A DNA stretch of 64,000 nt from Pelagibacteraceae bacterium AG-333-C14. Its GTDB lineage: Bacteria; Pseudomonadota; Alphaproteobacteria; Pelagibacterales; AG-422-B15. The DNA is taken from the NCBI GenBank assembly GCA_003282485.1, contig QBZD01000001.1, positions 143,105-207,104 of the forward strand, given 5' to 3'. The notes beneath the pieces were generated by a model, which ran no database searches, had not been told where the DNA came from, and worked only from the letters and a program-made list of their open reading frames with translations. The translations under genes were made by a program, and so were the position numbers. Shown here piece by piece: positions 26,706 through 34,977 of this stretch. Numbering within the stretch: the first letter of the stretch is position 1; each line of letters starts with the position of its first letter.

Positions 26706-27899
26706 GTGATTGAATATCTTTTCAAACGAAAAATACTTATTTTCTTTTTAGTTTTATTATTTCATACATCTCATATTAATGCATTAGACTTTAAAGCTTA
26801 CGGTTTCATTCAACCAGAATCATCTATTTACATAAATGGGGACGGAAAACACAATCAGGATAATTACAATACTTCTTTGTTTGGAAAAGGAACCTTTATA
26901 TCATACTTGCAAGAAGGTGATGCGAAATTTACCATTAGTGCAATTGGTCGTTATGACCAGAATGATGATGAACTTAGCTACTTAGATTTTCAAAAGTTTA
27001 AATATGAATATTATTTTGACGATATAGCACTAAAAGTTGGGAATGAAATAGTTTTTTGGGGCGTCAATGAAACGTTTAATATTGTAGACATTATCAATCA
27101 ATCAAATTTAGCAGAAGATATAGCTGGAACAAAGAAACTTGGTCAGCCTATGGCTTCAATTTCATACAGTCAAGATTACGGGATATTTGATATCTACTTA
27201 ATGCCATATTTTAGAGAGAGGCCATTTTCTGGCAAAGAAGGTCGTCCGAGACTTTTATTTGAAGTCGATAAGAATTCTATTACCTATGAGTCTTCAGCAA
27301 AGAAACGTAAAATGGATTTTGCGTTAAGATACTCTGCAGTTATCGAGGATTTAGATATTGGTTTATCTCACTTCTACGGAAACAACAGAACACCTGTCTT
27401 AAGCCCTAATCCATCAACTTTAAAGTTTGACTCTCATTACCCTATATTATCTCAAACAGGAGTTGATATTCAAGCTACTAAAGGTCCTTGGCTTTACAAG
27501 CTTGAGTCTGTAAGCGCTAAAGATGGAAGTGAAAGACATTTGAGCGCTGCGGGTGGAATCGAATATACATATTATGGTATTCGTAATACGCAAAGTGATC
27601 TTGGTGTAATTGTAGAATATGTCTTTGATGATAGGAACGATAATCCTTTTAATAACGAAGGTGTGATTGGTTTAAGATGGAGCTTAAATGATATTAAATC
27701 TTCTAGTCTACTAGCAGGCTATTTATTTGATATGAGAGGTAACTCAAATCGCTTTCAAGCAGAGTTTGAACAAAGAGTAAATGACGACTTAAAACTTTTT
27801 TTTGATATATCATTAAATGGAAGCATTGATAACGCTGATTTTACTTATCAATTTAAGGAAGATTCAAGTTTAACTATAAAACTTGCTAAATATTTTTAG
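26706..27899 (+). CDS. Predicted outer-membrane beta-barrel protein
   Basis: 397 residues from a GTG start 3 nt after the LolA-like gene. It has a hydrophobic signal peptide (about 8-27, ending HINA), then many alternating-polarity strands separated by polar turns (for example YSAVIEDLDIGLSHFYG, DLGVIVEYVFDD, SSLLAGYLFDM), and a terminal phenylalanine in LTIKLAKYF, the usual barrel assembly signal. No sequence family is certain; DUF1302-like proteins hold this position in comparable cassettes. It most likely completes an inner membrane-periplasm-outer membrane route with the two genes before it. Stop overlaps the convergent acyl-CoA synthetase by 4 nt. Confidence 0.8.
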   Translation: MIEYLFKRKILIFFLVLLFHTSHINALDFKAYGFIQPESSIYINGDGKHNQDNYNTSLFGKGTFISYLQEGDAKFTISAIGRYDQNDDELSYLDFQKFKYEYYFDDIALKVGNEIVFWGVNETFNIVDIINQSNLAEDIAGTKKLGQPMASISYSQDYGIFDIYLMPYFRERPFSGKEGRPRLLFEVDKNSITYESSAKKRKMDFALRYSAVIEDLDIGLSHFYGNNRTPVLSPNPSTLKFDSHYPILSQTGVDIQATKGPWLYKLESVSAKDGSERHLSAAGGIEYTYYGIRNTQSDLGVIVEYVFDDRNDNPFNNEGVIGLRWSLNDIKSSSLLAGYLFDMRGNSNRFQAEFEQRVNDDLKLFFDISLNGSIDNADFTYQFKEDSSLTIKLAKYF

Positions 27900-29692
27900 A
27901 TTCTAACTTCTGAACTATAAATTTTATCAAATATATTTTGATCTAAATCTATATATGTTGAATCGGGTCCTGATGCAAAATAGAGTGGATCTTGAATTTT
28001 ATTAGGATTAAATCCTTCTTCGACCAGATCTGTTTTTTTATATTTAAATGTTCCAGTCTTTTCTATCTCAGGACTTATACGAATAAAAACAGGCACACTA
28101 TAAGCTGGCAATTGTTCGGATAAATATTGATATAGCTCGTCTAATTTAAATTCACTATTTACAACAAGAGATGCCATACCCGCTCTACCATCTTGATTGG
28201 GAACCTCTACACCATAAACATTAACTTCATCGATTCCTCTAAATGATGAAATTGCCTCGCTCACTTCATTAGTTGATACATTTTCAGATTTCCACCTAAA
28301 GGTATCCCCAATGCGATCTACAAAATAAAAATAACCTTGCTTGTCTTTCTTTAATAAATCACCTGTAGAAAACCAACGATCACCTTTTTCAAAAACATCC
28401 TCAAGAATTTTTTTCTTTGTAGCTTCTTTATCTGTATACCCTTCAAATTTTCCAGTAAATTTATCATCATTTGGAATGAAGCCAATTGCTTCACCAGCCT
28501 CATCATTTTCACATTCGATACAGAAACCATCTTCATTTCTAATTACAACTTCATTTTCAACATCAAATTTAACAATTTTGGTCGGTAAAATACCCTTTAA
28601 ATATGGAGGAATTCTTCCAATTGAACCGAACTCACTGTCCACATTTGTTAAAGATACATTTCCCTCCGAGGAACCGTAAAACTCTATAATTCTATTAATA
28701 CCAAACCTTTCTTGCACTACTTTCCAGACCTCCGGCCTTAATCCATTTCCATATATTCCTCTGATCTTATGTTTTTTTTCATAATCGTTTTCTTTTCCAG
28801 CCACTAAATATCTGAATAGTTCACCAATGTAAGTGATTACTGTAACTTCATACTTTACACAATCCTCCCAGAACTTCTCGACAGAGAACTTCTTTCTAAG
28901 CACAACAGTACCACCTGTACAAAATGTTGAACCTATGCCAACTACACCTCCAGTTGCATGATACAATGGAAGAACCATATACGTTTTATCTGTAGGTTTC
29001 ATTTGAAGTGAAAACATTTGTAACCCGCATCCAACTAAAAACTTTTGATGGCTAAAATTTGATGCTTTAGGCATGCCTGTCGTACCACTTGTATAAATGT
29101 AGAAAAGAGATTGGCTATTTGATAAATTTTCTCTTACAGAATTATCTGGTCTAATTTTTCCTTCCTCATTAAAGCTATTAGACAGTGACTCATAGCCTTG
29201 AACTTCTTTACCAGCTACGTAAACATCTAAATCATCCTCGATATAGCTTTGCGCTGATGAAAGATTTTCCATCAAGTCAGAACTTATAATAAGACTTTTA
29301 CTTTCAGATTTTTTAATACAATGAGCTAAAGACTTACTTTTAATATTGTTGTTTAAACAAGCAACAGTAACCCCAATTTTTGCTAAGCCAAACCAAGTAA
29401 AAATATACTCTGGCTTATTTTCCATTAATAAAGAAATTGCATCACCAGTCTTGTATCCTTTGCTAATTGCCCAGTTAGCAATTTGATTAGCCTCATCATC
29501 CATCTGGCGGTACGTATATTTTTTTTCCTCAAATTCTATTGCAACGCTATCTGGAGATTTATCTACCTGCTCCTCCATGATATCTGCCACGGTTGTTGAT
29601 TTTTTTTTATCAAACTTTCTAGAACGTCCAACAAGTTGTAAGAAAAATTTAAAATAACTATACTCTCTAGATACTGTATTGAAAATGCCCAT
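27896..29692 (-). CDS. Acyl-CoA synthetase, FATP/very-long-chain type
   Basis: AMP-forming ligase activating fatty acids or other carboxylates to CoA thioesters. The P-loop FYIYTSGTTGMPKASN, FYGSSEGNVSLTN, RWFSTGDLLKKDKQGYFYF and DRIGDTFRWKSENVS are the adenylation motifs; the last two, with NVYGVEVPNQDGRAGMASLV, match the SLC27/FATP and FadD6-like subgroup that takes long and very long chains or steroid side chains. 598 residues is normal for that group. It faces the RND/LolA/barrel cassette and may process the same lipid class, though they are not co-transcribed. Confidence 0.88.
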   Translation of the reverse strand: MGIFNTVSREYSYFKFFLQLVGRSRKFDKKKSTTVADIMEEQVDKSPDSVAIEFEEKKYTYRQMDDEANQIANWAISKGYKTGDAISLLMENKPEYIFTWFGLAKIGVTVACLNNNIKSKSLAHCIKKSESKSLIISSDLMENLSSAQSYIEDDLDVYVAGKEVQGYESLSNSFNEEGKIRPDNSVRENLSNSQSLFYIYTSGTTGMPKASNFSHQKFLVGCGLQMFSLQMKPTDKTYMVLPLYHATGGVVGIGSTFCTGGTVVLRKKFSVEKFWEDCVKYEVTVITYIGELFRYLVAGKENDYEKKHKIRGIYGNGLRPEVWKVVQERFGINRIIEFYGSSEGNVSLTNVDSEFGSIGRIPPYLKGILPTKIVKFDVENEVVIRNEDGFCIECENDEAGEAIGFIPNDDKFTGKFEGYTDKEATKKKILEDVFEKGDRWFSTGDLLKKDKQGYFYFVDRIGDTFRWKSENVSTNEVSEAISSFRGIDEVNVYGVEVPNQDGRAGMASLVVNSEFKLDELYQYLSEQLPAYSVPVFIRISPEIEKTGTFKYKKTDLVEEGFNPNKIQDPLYFASGPDSTYIDLDQNIFDKIYSSEVRI

Positions 29693-30514
29693 TTAAATTC
29701 CTAAACTTTCTGAATATTTCATTATTGTTTTTGTTTTTGGCCCAAAATCAAATGAAATTTTATCAATTTTGGTTACCGGTCTTACCCCAAGAATACTATT
29801 TGTTAAGAATACTTCACTTATTCTTTTTAGATTATTCAATGATATGCTCTTTACTGCAACCTTTTTCTTTTTCAAAAGCAGCTTTCTGACAGTGCCATCT
29901 AGAGCTCCGTCTTTTAGGGGAGGTGTAAAAATTTTGTTATTTTCAACAAAATAGATGTTTGAACTAGAACAGCAGCATATTTTATTTTTTTCATTTAAGA
30001 ATAATGCATCATCAAATTTTTCTTTTTTTGAAATATGTTTTGCAACAATATTTTCAAAATAATTGCTCGTCTTATTTTGTGACAATATTGAATTACTTAA
30101 GCGTTTTATATCTGAAGTTTTAATTCTTATCTTTGGTATAGTCTTGTTGGTGGCTAGTTTTGAAAGAGTAATTAGAAAAGTGCACGCATGATCATTATTA
30201 AAATCAAGCCCTCGAGCCTTCGATACTCCCCTTGAAAGCGTTAATCTAATGGCTACACGCTTTGTGTCTATTTTATTTCTTTTTACTAATTTATAAATTA
30301 TATCTTCAAGCTTTTTTTTTGAGATGGAGAAATTGAAGTAATTTTTTTTGATTGATTTTATGAATCTTTCATAATGGTAGTTAAATAAAATGATTTTTTG
30401 ATTATTAAAAAGAATTGTTTCAAATATAGCATCTCCTAAAAGGAAGCCTCTATCCCTAACATCTATTAGAATATTTTTATTGTTTGAAAATTTATTATTA
30501 AAGTAAATTATCAT
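29693..30514 (-). CDS. pabC: Aminodeoxychorismate lyase / class-IV aminotransferase
   Basis: Fold-type IV PLP enzyme of 273 residues. Seen: DRGFLLGDAIFETI near the N-terminus, the PLP lysine probably Lys148 in SQNKTSNYFENIVAK, and CCCSSSNIYFVENNKIFTPP. Branched-chain and D-amino-acid aminotransferases share these, but the 4-nt overlap with upstream pabB points to 4-amino-4-deoxychorismate lyase, which makes p-aminobenzoate for folate. It is directly followed by the acyl-CoA synthetase (0-nt gap). The very AT-rich coding here gives a strong lysine/isoleucine/asparagine bias. Confidence 0.8.
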   Translation of the reverse strand: MIIYFNNKFSNNKNILIDVRDRGFLLGDAIFETILFNNQKIILFNYHYERFIKSIKKNYFNFSISKKKLEDIIYKLVKRNKIDTKRVAIRLTLSRGVSKARGLDFNNDHACTFLITLSKLATNKTIPKIRIKTSDIKRLSNSILSQNKTSNYFENIVAKHISKKEKFDDALFLNEKNKICCCSSSNIYFVENNKIFTPPLKDGALDGTVRKLLLKKKKVAVKSISLNNLKRISEVFLTNSILGVRPVTKIDKISFDFGPKTKTIMKYSESLGI

Positions 30515-31923
30515 TCTACATGTTGTGCTTTATGTGACGCGTTGTTTCTTGCTGTTCTATTTATATTAACTAGGTTTTCTACTTTTTCATTTAGCTCTAT
30601 AAATTCGTTTAGTGGATCTGAATCAGAGACAATTCCTCCTCCAGAATTAAGGTAAGCTCTTTTTTTATTTACAGTTACTGTTCTTATAGGAATATTAAAA
30701 TCAGAATAACCAGAGAATGATGCATATCCAATAGCACCACAATAGACGCCTCTATTACTATCTTCTAGTTCAGAAATTATCTGCATTGCTCTAATTTTTG
30801 GAGCTCCTGTAACTGATCCTCCAGGCATACAAAAATTCAAAATATCAAATATATCACTTCCCTTTTTTATATTTCCTTCAATATCTGAGACTAAATGATG
30901 AACATTATTGTAGGTTTCTACTTCTGCAAGTCTCGTAACTTTTACTGAACCTGGTTTACAAGCTTGAGAAATATCATTTCTTAATACATCAACAATCATA
31001 AGATTTTCTGCATTATCTTTTTCACTTGCTTTTAAAGTGGCAACCAATTTTCTGTCTTCTAATTCACTTTGTCCCCTTTTAATTGTGCCCTTGATTGGCG
31101 ACACCTTGATTTTGTTACCCTCAAGTCTTAGAAATCTTTCTGGCGAATAAGATAATATTGTAAAATTTGAATTTTTAATAAAACAGGAAAAAGGTGTTTC
31201 TGTATTTTCTCTGTACTTTAAATAATATTGAACGGATTTAAAATCATTAGGTATTTTTGACAAAAATCTTTGTGTTATATTAGCTTGGAAGATGTCTCCA
31301 TCTTTAATGTATTTAAGAACTTTTTTTATTTTTGAAATATATTTTTTCTTTGTAAAATCTTTCTTCCAATTAAATCCTTTTAATTTTACTTTAGCGTTAT
31401 TTAATCTTGGAATTGAATATAAATTTTTAGCTTTTTGTAAGCGTACTTCATGATTTACTTTATTTTTAATCTCATTATTAAGATTGCACGAAAATAAAAA
31501 TGCTTTCTTAAATTTATTATCAAAGGCAAAAACAATATCAAATAATCCTAAATTGATATTAGGAACAATCTTTTCATTTTTTTTATTATTTCTTATTTTT
31601 TCATTAATTAAACCAGACTCATACGATACATATCCGGCATAACCACATTGAAAATGCGGTAAGCTTCTTATTTTTTTAAAACTGACTTTTGATAATATAT
31701 TTCTTGCTTTTATAAATTCTTTCGATGAGAAATTTATATTTTTCTTATTTATTTTAATGGAGTCTATCGGATCAAACGCAATATATGAATATCTATTATT
31801 TTTTGAAATAGTATTGTTCGCACTGTCTAAAAAAATAAGATTATTCTGATCTTGAAATCTTAATAGTGCATCCTGAGGATTTATGTAATCAAGTTTTTCT
31901 GTTTTAATTTTAATTCTTTTCAT
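30511..31923 (-). CDS. pabB: Aminodeoxychorismate synthase component I
   Basis: Chorismate-utilising enzyme of 470 residues that aminates chorismate for folate synthesis. The PIKGT motif (276-280, nucleophile Lys278) separates PabB from anthranilate synthase TrpE, which has PIAGT. The C-terminal core GDIFQANITQRF, GGSVTGAPKIRAMQII and RGVYCGAIGYASF is complete. No glutaminase PabA is adjacent. The ATG lies only 10 nt after the CCA of tRNA-Leu on the same strand, with no visible Shine-Dalgarno sequence in that interval, so the mRNA probably starts as a tRNA read-through transcript. Confidence 0.9.
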   Translation of the reverse strand: MKRIKIKTEKLDYINPQDALLRFQDQNNLIFLDSANNTISKNNRYSYIAFDPIDSIKINKKNINFSSKEFIKARNILSKVSFKKIRSLPHFQCGYAGYVSYESGLINEKIRNNKKNEKIVPNINLGLFDIVFAFDNKFKKAFLFSCNLNNEIKNKVNHEVRLQKAKNLYSIPRLNNAKVKLKGFNWKKDFTKKKYISKIKKVLKYIKDGDIFQANITQRFLSKIPNDFKSVQYYLKYRENTETPFSCFIKNSNFTILSYSPERFLRLEGNKIKVSPIKGTIKRGQSELEDRKLVATLKASEKDNAENLMIVDVLRNDISQACKPGSVKVTRLAEVETYNNVHHLVSDIEGNIKKGSDIFDILNFCMPGGSVTGAPKIRAMQIISELEDSNRGVYCGAIGYASFSGYSDFNIPIRTVTVNKKRAYLNSGGGIVSDSDPLNEFIELNEKVENLVNINRTARNNASHKAQHVE

Positions 31924-31933
31924 AGTTTTTGTT

Positions 31934-32018
31934 TGGTAGGGATATCCGGAGTCGAACCGGAACGCCCGAAGGCACCAGATTTTGAGTCTGGCGCGTCTAC
32001 CAATTCCGCCATATCCCC
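31934..32018 (-). tRNA. tRNA-Leu (anticodon CAA)
   Basis: Class II tRNA with a long variable arm: acceptor GGGGATA/TATCCCT (one G-U pair), anticodon stem CCAGA/TCTGG with anticodon CAA (reads TTG), variable arm TGCCTTCGGGCG-like stem, T loop TTCGACT, discriminator A and encoded CCA. A TATAAT box at 32051-32046 on the same strand would place a start about 20 nt before the tRNA. pabB follows 10 nt downstream. Confidence 0.95.
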
Positions 32019-32107
32019 ATTTTACAAATTATTCTTTAAACCATTATTATAATCAATAAGAGCCTAAAATTATTATGTATGCTAATATATGTATATTACC
32101 ATAAATT

Positions 32108-32707
32108 ATGTTAAACTCTATTTATCAAAAATTTAAGCTATATTTCGTCTCTAAAACTTTACAGTTCTCTAACAGTCCGTTCGCGTATCCTTTTCTATTT
32201 GTAATTTGCTTAGCAGAAGCAATTATATTTCCATTACCTCAAGAAATTATTATGATTCCAATGATGGCAGTCAATAAAGCCAGGGTTTATATGATTGCAT
32301 TCATTTGCCTTACTGGCTCTTTAGCGGGTGCTGTTATTGCTTATTTCATAGGACTGTTTCTATTTGAAAGCATTGGGATACTTATACTTGAAACCCTATA
32401 CATGAATGACGCTTTCTATAATTTTGTGAACGATATTGAACAATATGGGTTTTTATATGTATTTATTGGGGGCTTTACTCCTTTACCTTTTAAAGTTGTA
32501 ACTTTATCAAGCGGCTTTCTAAATATTAATTTTTTAATATTTATTCTCGCTTGTGTTTTATCAAGGTCAATAAGGTTTTTTTTAATTGGTTTCTTAATTA
32601 AGACGTACGGTGAGCAAGTTATGCGTGAATTTGAGAAAAGATTAACTCTTTATTCAATTTTTTTTATAATAATAATATTATTAATTTTATTTTATATAAG
32701 TGCTTGA
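32108..32707 (+). CDS. DedA/YqaA-family membrane protein
   Basis: 199-residue integral membrane protein with about four to five hydrophobic helices and the DedA/SNARE-associated pattern: EAIIFPLPQEIIMIPMM, GSLAGAVIAYFIG, and the re-entrant IGGFTPLPFKVVTLSSGFL, plus SRSIRFFLIGFLIK. Relatives are implicated in flipping undecaprenyl phosphate or phospholipids; no substrate can be assigned here. It begins a co-directional run with dsbB (7-nt gap) and coq7. Confidence 0.87.
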   Translation: MLNSIYQKFKLYFVSKTLQFSNSPFAYPFLFVICLAEAIIFPLPQEIIMIPMMAVNKARVYMIAFICLTGSLAGAVIAYFIGLFLFESIGILILETLYMNDAFYNFVNDIEQYGFLYVFIGGFTPLPFKVVTLSSGFLNINFLIFILACVLSRSIRFFLIGFLIKTYGEQVMREFEKRLTLYSIFFIIIILLILFYISA

Positions 32708-32714
32708 TTAAATT

Positions 32715-33185
32715 ATGAACTCTATAAATATAAACCTATCCATCTCATTAATTGTATTGATTATAGTTTTTATTCTTGAATATATTTTCAAATTAATTCC
32801 GTGTGATATGTGCTTAGTCGAAAGATACCCTTACTACGCTCTTATTTTTTTAAGTATTATCGCGTTGTATTTAGTAAGAATAGAAAAAGCAAAATTAAGA
32901 AAAATAATTGATTATGTCTCAATCTCGACAATTTTGTTTGGCTTCATTTACACTCTAAGGCATGTTGGCGTTGAAAGAGGCATTATTAAACTAAGTACTG
33001 AATGCTCAGGTGCGCTAATTAATACGTCAGATAAGTCAGCATTGCTTGAGGAATTGAATCAGGCTGCATTAGTAAGATGTGATGAGGCAACTTATTTATT
33101 TAATTTTATATCAATTGCAGAATCTAACTTGATTTTGATGACTTTTCTCTTATTTATAAATATATATTTTTTGGTAAAAAAGTGA
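32715..33185 (+). CDS. dsbB: Disulfide bond formation protein DsbB
   Basis: Inner-membrane oxidase that reoxidises periplasmic DsbA and passes electrons to ubiquinone. Four hydrophobic helices; the first periplasmic redox pair is CDMC (in LIPCDMCLVERYPYYAL) and the second pair is Cys in STECSG and Cys in ALVRCDE. 156 residues is the usual alphaproteobacterial size. Its TGA stop overlaps the ATG of coq7 by one base. Confidence 0.9.
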   Translation: MNSININLSISLIVLIIVFILEYIFKLIPCDMCLVERYPYYALIFLSIIALYLVRIEKAKLRKIIDYVSISTILFGFIYTLRHVGVERGIIKLSTECSGALINTSDKSALLEELNQAALVRCDEATYLFNFISIAESNLILMTFLLFINIYFLVKK

Positions 33186-33712
33186 TGAATGCAAAAAGAA
33201 AAATTTTAGAGAAAATTGTTAGAGTTGATCAAGCCGGTGAGGTAGGTGCTCAACAAATTTATGAAGGCCAAAAATTAGTATTTAAGATTTTAAAAAATAA
33301 AAAAGATTATGATCAAGTTTCTCATATGGCTATAGAAGAACAGGAACATCTTGACTATTTTAATGAGCTTGCAAAAAAAGAGTCAATAAAATCAACTAAA
33401 ATGTCAAATATATTTGGTATTGGTGCTTATGCTATGGGCATTGGTACGGCCCTATTGGGACGAAAAGCTGCATATGTTTGTACTGAGGCAGTAGAAGAAG
33501 TTATTGAGGCTCATTATCAAAAACAAATAGATGAGCTAGATGGTATTCATGATGACGTGAGAAGGAAAATAATAAAATTCCAAGAAGATGAGGTGAACCA
33601 TAAAAATACAGCTATTAATGAGGGGTCTCAACAAGCATTTGGTTATAGCATTTTGAGAAAAACAATTAACGAGACTACTAAGCTTGCAATCTTTATGGCA
33701 GAGAGATATTAG
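33185..33712 (+). CDS. coq7: Demethoxyubiquinone hydroxylase Coq7
   Basis: Di-iron monooxygenase hydroxylating demethoxyubiquinol in aerobic ubiquinone synthesis. The iron ligands of two ExxH helices are seen in AGEVGAQQIYEGQ, EEQEHLDYFNEL, TEAVEEVIEAHYQ and FQEDEVNHKNTAI. A GTG at 33182 is one codon upstream, but ATG 33185 directly overlaps the dsbB stop (TGATG) and is preferred. The enzyme implies an aerobic life style. The downstream HNH gene ends at the adjacent base on the other strand. Confidence 0.93.
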   Translation: MNAKRKILEKIVRVDQAGEVGAQQIYEGQKLVFKILKNKKDYDQVSHMAIEEQEHLDYFNELAKKESIKSTKMSNIFGIGAYAMGIGTALLGRKAAYVCTEAVEEVIEAHYQKQIDELDGIHDDVRRKIIKFQEDEVNHKNTAINEGSQQAFGYSILRKTINETTKLAIFMAERY

Positions 33713-34270
33713 TTATTTTTCTAGCTGTATATCCCAGTATAGAAAATCCATCCAACTTTCATGAAGAAAATTTGGTGGGAATGATCTTCCACATTTGTCT
33801 AAATCAGCCATTGTTGGAATCTTCGGATAATTCTTCGGCTTCATGCCCGAGTGTTTGAGAAGTTTACCACCTTTTTTTACGTTACACATTGAACATGCAG
33901 TTACAATATTTTCCCATGTTGTTTCTCCCCCATGCGCTCTAGGCAATAAATGATCGAATGTTAAATCTTTTTTTGAACCACAGTACTGGCAACTAAATTT
34001 GTCTCTTAAAAAAACATTAAATCTAGAAAAAATAGGATTTCGAGTTGGCTTAATATAAGTCTTTAAACTTATGACACTTGGCAAATACATCTGGAAGCTT
34101 GGACTGCTAATTTCACGGGTGTAATTAGAAACAATATTTACTCTTCCTAAAATTACTGCTTTTACACTATCTTGCCAACACCACAGGGAGAGAGGATAAT
34201 GACTTAATGGACGAAAGTCAGAATTCAATACTAGAGCAGGACATTTTTCTAATGGCACACGAACAGTCAT
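33713..34270 (-). CDS. HNH endonuclease-family protein
   Basis: HNH nuclease fold with structural zinc cysteines CQYC and CSMC around FDHLLPRAHGGETTWENIVTACSMCN. The N-terminal ALVLNSDFRPLSHYPLSLW and the tail FPPNFLHESWMDFLYWD define a conserved housekeeping-like alphaproteobacterial family of unknown function, not a restriction enzyme or homing nuclease. The frame can be extended to a TTG at 34306, but ATG 34270 (MTVRVPLEKCPALVL) gives the family start. Stop is directly adjacent to the coq7 stop. Confidence 0.85.
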   Translation of the reverse strand: MTVRVPLEKCPALVLNSDFRPLSHYPLSLWCWQDSVKAVILGRVNIVSNYTREISSPSFQMYLPSVISLKTYIKPTRNPIFSRFNVFLRDKFSCQYCGSKKDLTFDHLLPRAHGGETTWENIVTACSMCNVKKGGKLLKHSGMKPKNYPKIPTMADLDKCGRSFPPNFLHESWMDFLYWDIQLEK

Positions 34271-34323
34271 ACAAATATAATATATGCATATGCATCTAAA
34301 ATTCAAAAAAATTTTGTGTGAAA

Positions 34324-34977
34324 TTAATTTGAAAATTTTTCAGTTATGAAGTCTATGGCAATTGAAAGTCCGTCTTGGGCAATTGAATGTGGAGTATTTG
34401 GTGAAATGTGGGCTTTTACATCTAAACCAAGCCCATTTAATTTTTTTTCAGCTTCAATTGTATCTTGGTAAGGCACCATTGGGTCAGCGTCGCCATGTAT
34501 GAGATAAATGGGAGGCTTAGACTTTAACTCTTTATCCAACAATTCTGGTGCAATTAATCTACCTGAAAATCCTACAATTGCCCTTATTGGCTTTGGTCTC
34601 CTTAGACCAACGTGAAGGCTCATCATAGTTCCCTGACTAAAGCCAACAAGGGCTAAATCTTGATCAGTTAGATCGTAATGCTCAAGTTGCTCATCAATAA
34701 ACTTATTAAGTGTATCGGCAGCGGTTAAAACACCTTTCCAAATTGTAGCAGGATCTCCCGATTGAAAATCAAACCACTGATAACCCATAGGATTCATGCC
34801 GCAATTCTCTGGTGCATTAGGAGATAAGAAAACTGCATCTGGGAGCGTTGGTTGAAAATAATTAGCTAAGCTAATTAAATCATTTCCATCTGCACCATAT
34901 CCATGACAAAAGATCACAATTTTTTTTGGGTTCTGTGAGTTAGCTGCTTCAATAACAGGGCCATTAAGAATTGACAT
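34324..34977 (-). CDS. Carboxylesterase/phospholipase-type alpha/beta hydrolase
   Basis: 217 residues of the acyl-protein-thioesterase/YpfH family. Oxyanion region FCHGYGADGNDLI, nucleophile elbow GFSQGTM, acid in HGDADPMVPY and catalytic His in TPHSI make up the Ser-Asp-His triad. Substrate unknown (short esters, lysophospholipids or acyl groups). Its ATG overlaps the ecm stop, so it is downstream in the ecm transcript; a link to CoA-ester metabolism is possible but not shown. Confidence 0.87.
   Translation of the reverse strand: MSILNGPVIEAANSQNPKKIVIFCHGYGADGNDLISLANYFQPTLPDAVFLSPNAPENCGMNPMGYQWFDFQSGDPATIWKGVLTAADTLNKFIDEQLEHYDLTDQDLALVGFSQGTMMSLHVGLRRPKPIRAIVGFSGRLIAPELLDKELKSKPPIYLIHGDADPMVPYQDTIEAEKKLNGLGLDVKAHISPNTPHSIAQDGLSIAIDFITEKFSN

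Noticed and set aside
33713-34270. HNH protein as restriction enzyme, homing endonuclease or part of a defence island
   Set aside because: Conserved housekeeping-like alphaproteobacterial family with no methylase, mobile element or defence gene nearby.
34271-34306. Extended HNH protein from TTG 34306
   Set aside because: The added residues are cysteine/tyrosine-rich and read through an AT palindrome; ATG 34270 matches the family.
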